Shown: one piece after another, positions 23,839 through 25,439 of the stretch
Numbering within the stretch: the first letter of the stretch is position 1
How the letters are laid out: each line of letters starts with the position of its first letter
Made by a program: the position numbers and the translations under genes
The notes under the pieces: model-generated
Database searches by the model: none
What the model saw: only the letters and a program-made list of their open reading frames with translations
What the model was told of the DNA's origin: nothing
NCBI GenBank assembly: GCA_900766195.1
Contig: CAAFUN010000101.1
Span: 1-25,439 of the forward strand
DNA: 25,439 nt
Direction: 5' to 3'
Source of the DNA: an uncultured Bacteroides sp.
Lineage (GTDB): Bacteria; Bacteroidota; Bacteroidia; Bacteroidales; Bacteroidaceae

Positions 23839-24264
23839 ATGAAAGTTATTCAAGCAATATTAATAGTTTCTCTTAGTCTACTGTTTTTTAATTGCGGAGA
23901 CGATGATAAAAATAGTCTGAATTTCAGTGCGGTAGCTTTAAAGCAGACTCAGTGGACAGGTACACTTTATCAATCATACATTTCGCATGGAGAATCGTAT
24001 AATAATATATATAATATTGGAGTTATTTTCTATTCGGAAACAGAAGGGAAAACGACTGTTACACCTCAAACAACTCCAGAAAATAGTTATGATTCTAATT
24101 TTAAATTTTCCATTAATGAAAAGCTATTGAGCATTACCAATGGTGGTGATATAGAAGGTCAATGGCTACTGATTGAATCTAATCACAATAAAATAATACT
24201 GGAACAAGGAACAGGCGGTAAGAATGCATCTAAAAAAGTTTTGACTCTGAATAGAGCCTACTAA
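23839..24264 (+). CDS. Small lipoprotein, lipocalin-like beta pattern
   Basis: A 141-residue lipoprotein (lipobox FFNC, Cys19) followed by an acidic GDDD. The mature part is strand-rich with W at position ~39 (QTQWTGTLYQ), GVIFYSETEGKTTV, FKFSINEKLLSI and GQWLLIESNHNKIILEQ. This resembles the start-to-end plan of small lipocalin-like lipoproteins common in Bacteroides. No family is confirmed. It follows the MACPF gene by 11 nt, a position where an immunity or partner protein would be placed, but no evidence shows that role. The next 185 nt (24265-24449) hold no clear promoter match and only a start-less coding-like scrap. Confidence 0.75.
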   Translation: MKVIQAILIVSLSLLFFNCGDDDKNSLNFSAVALKQTQWTGTLYQSYISHGESYNNIYNIGVIFYSETEGKTTVTPQTTPENSYDSNFKFSINEKLLSITNGGDIEGQWLLIESNHNKIILEQGTGGKNASKKVLTLNRAY

Positions 24265-24449
24265 TACTTTTAAACGCATAGCAGGGTATAAGTAAAATTA
24301 CTTGCATTCCAATGTCTTCTTTGCATTTTAAGATTGCATCTTGTATAGTGATTTGAAGTTCAACGATAAAAAGTGTTATCGTGATTATTTTAATTATACT
24401 GCTGATGGCAAGTTGATGCTATTAACTAAAAAGCAAATAAATAAAAATC

Positions 24450-25418
24450 ATGAAAAGAAGTATTTTCAAGTTATTTCTTACCATAGGCATAACTATGGCA
24501 ATAGGGGGATGCTCAAATGAAGAGAATATGCTCCCAACAAATTCAGAACAAGACCAAAACCACGGTTAAAGATAGTGATGATCCATTAGGCATTTTGAAG
24601 AATATCAGTGCCAAACAGATAAAAGCAGAAGAGATAGGATCTCTTATTGAATCGTCATTCACATCAACCCGTAGTAGTGGTGAGCAAACATATCCGGATT
24701 ATTACGGAGGACTTTATATCAATGACAAAAAAGAAGTGGTAGTATTAATCAAAGGTGATCCGATACAGTATTGTCAAATACTTATGGGAAAAACTAAAAA
24801 CAATGAGTTTAAAATCCAGCAGTGCTCATATTCATTCAAAGAGTTACAGGACGTAGTAGAACTAATGAATCAAAAGTTTATGAACAACAAGGAACTGATT
24901 CATGAAACAGGCGTGGATGCCTACGGGATAAGAACTGATGAAAATAAAATCATAGTTGAATTGTCTAATTGCACTGAGAATGATATAAAAACGTTCAGGA
25001 CTAAAATTATTGATTCTCCCATGTTGACTTTCAAGAAGACAAAAGGAAACTATGAAATGCTAAGTACCACATTCAATCCGGGAGAAGGAATTTCATCGGG
25101 AGGATATACTTCTTCCATTGGGTATAGAGTAAAGAAAAACGGTCTCAAGTGTATAGTAAGCGCCGGACATGGAATACAAAATGTAGGGCAAAATATATCA
25201 TATGGCTCCACCACCTGTGGAAAGTGTTTAGGCACTCATATAGGAGAAAATATTGACGCTGCATATTGTTCTCTGAATTCCGGTTATGAAGCCAGTAATA
25301 AAACACAGTTCTCAAAAGTCACCCTTAATCCTACCGTAGAAGTACTACCATTAGGATATCAAGCACACATGGATGGCATTTTTAGTGGACATAAATATGG
25401 AGAAGTGACCAAAGTAGA
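24450..25418 (+). pseudogene. Trypsin-like serine protease lipoprotein, frameshifted and cut by contig end
   Basis: ATG at 24450 starts a lipoprotein signal with lipobox IGGC (Cys21) and SNEEN. The frame reaches TAA at 24567-24569. The next frame (+1) is open from 24517 to the contig end and carries the rest. Removing one base, for example one G near 24564-24565, joins them. The joined protein has a ~180-residue pro-region, then GYRVKKNGLKCIVSAGHG with the likely catalytic His at 25168-25170 and ENIDAAYC with the likely Asp at 25255-25257. The motif AGH and the Asp spacing fit S1-type (streptogrisin/alpha-lytic) peptidases. The catalytic Ser region lies beyond the contig end. The shift may be a true mutation, a switch or an assembly error. 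The final codons after 25418 are adapter, not gene. Confidence 0.7.
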
Positions 25419-25439
25419 AGATCGGAAGAGCGTCGTGTA
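25419..25439 (+). other. Illumina TruSeq adapter sequence at contig end
   Basis: The last 21 bases begin AGATCGGAAGAGC and continue CGTCGTGTA, which is the reverse complement of the TruSeq universal adapter. It is untrimmed technical sequence and should not be translated. Confidence 0.95.

Noticed and set aside
24332..24520. Start-less rightward frame before the protease gene, with a protein-like start (FNDKKCYRDYFNYTADGKLM)
   Set aside because: It has no start codon after the preceding stop, overlaps the better-supported lipoprotein signal and matches no family I know. At most a gene scrap.

Overview
The window looks like a chromosomal contig from a gut Bacteroides or close relative. The evidence is repeated Bacteroides-type promoter boxes (TTTG or TTG, then 19-21 nt, then TAnnTTTG), a SusC-type receptor remnant, an HU-related protein with a glycine-rich tail, DUF3244 and MACPF lipoproteins, and AT-rich intergenic DNA. 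The last 21 bases match an Illumina TruSeq adapter, so the right end is an assembly or read artefact and the last gene is cut there.

Layout. (a) 1-2513: a truncated SusC/TonB-receptor 5' end, the translation factor gene ettA, and tRNA-Lys(UUU) with its own promoter and terminator. (b) 3021-6757: a tightly coupled five-gene operon of exported proteins: unknown, CsgG-like, LPP20/FlgT-N-like, DUF6175-like, and a last protein with a repeat-rich helical tail. It ends in a 19-bp-stem hairpin. (c) 6873-8961: a decaying metabolic segment with an intact SDR oxidoreductase, a 24-codon signal-peptide stub and an alpha/beta hydrolase that has lost its catalytic core. (d) 8985-10129: an HU-related protein and a small dead gene. 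(e) 10203-17009: an AT-rich accessory region read mostly leftward. It holds a uracil-DNA-glycosylase-like protein, a metallophosphoesterase, a twice-frameshifted VapE-type remnant, a PHP-domain/ABC-type ATPase with a small overlapping partner gene between ~52-bp inverted repeats, a KAP P-loop NTPase and an IS3-family stub. Its gene types resemble an anti-phage or mobile-element island, but that is inference. (f) 17162-25418: four 22-bp palindromic tandem repeats, then a TPR/transmembrane/HTH lipoprotein regulator and a rightward run of secreted or lipid-anchored proteins: DUF3244, two small related lipoproteins, a beta-trefoil-like lipoprotein with a possible pore-forming C-terminus, a MACPF lipoprotein, a small lipoprotein and a frameshifted trypsin-like protease.

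How the parts may work together. Segment (f) is the best candidate for an undescribed system. A membrane-anchored HTH sensor sits directly upstream of a lipoprotein operon containing a MACPF protein (the fold of the Bacteroidales secreted antimicrobial proteins, BSAPs), a second candidate pore-former, two sister small lipoproteins and a protease. It could be an interbacterial toxin set with its immunity or maturation partners. The PHP-ATPase cassette between inverted repeats is the second candidate, as a movable defence-like module. The CsgG/LPP20 operon is a third, as an envelope assembly.
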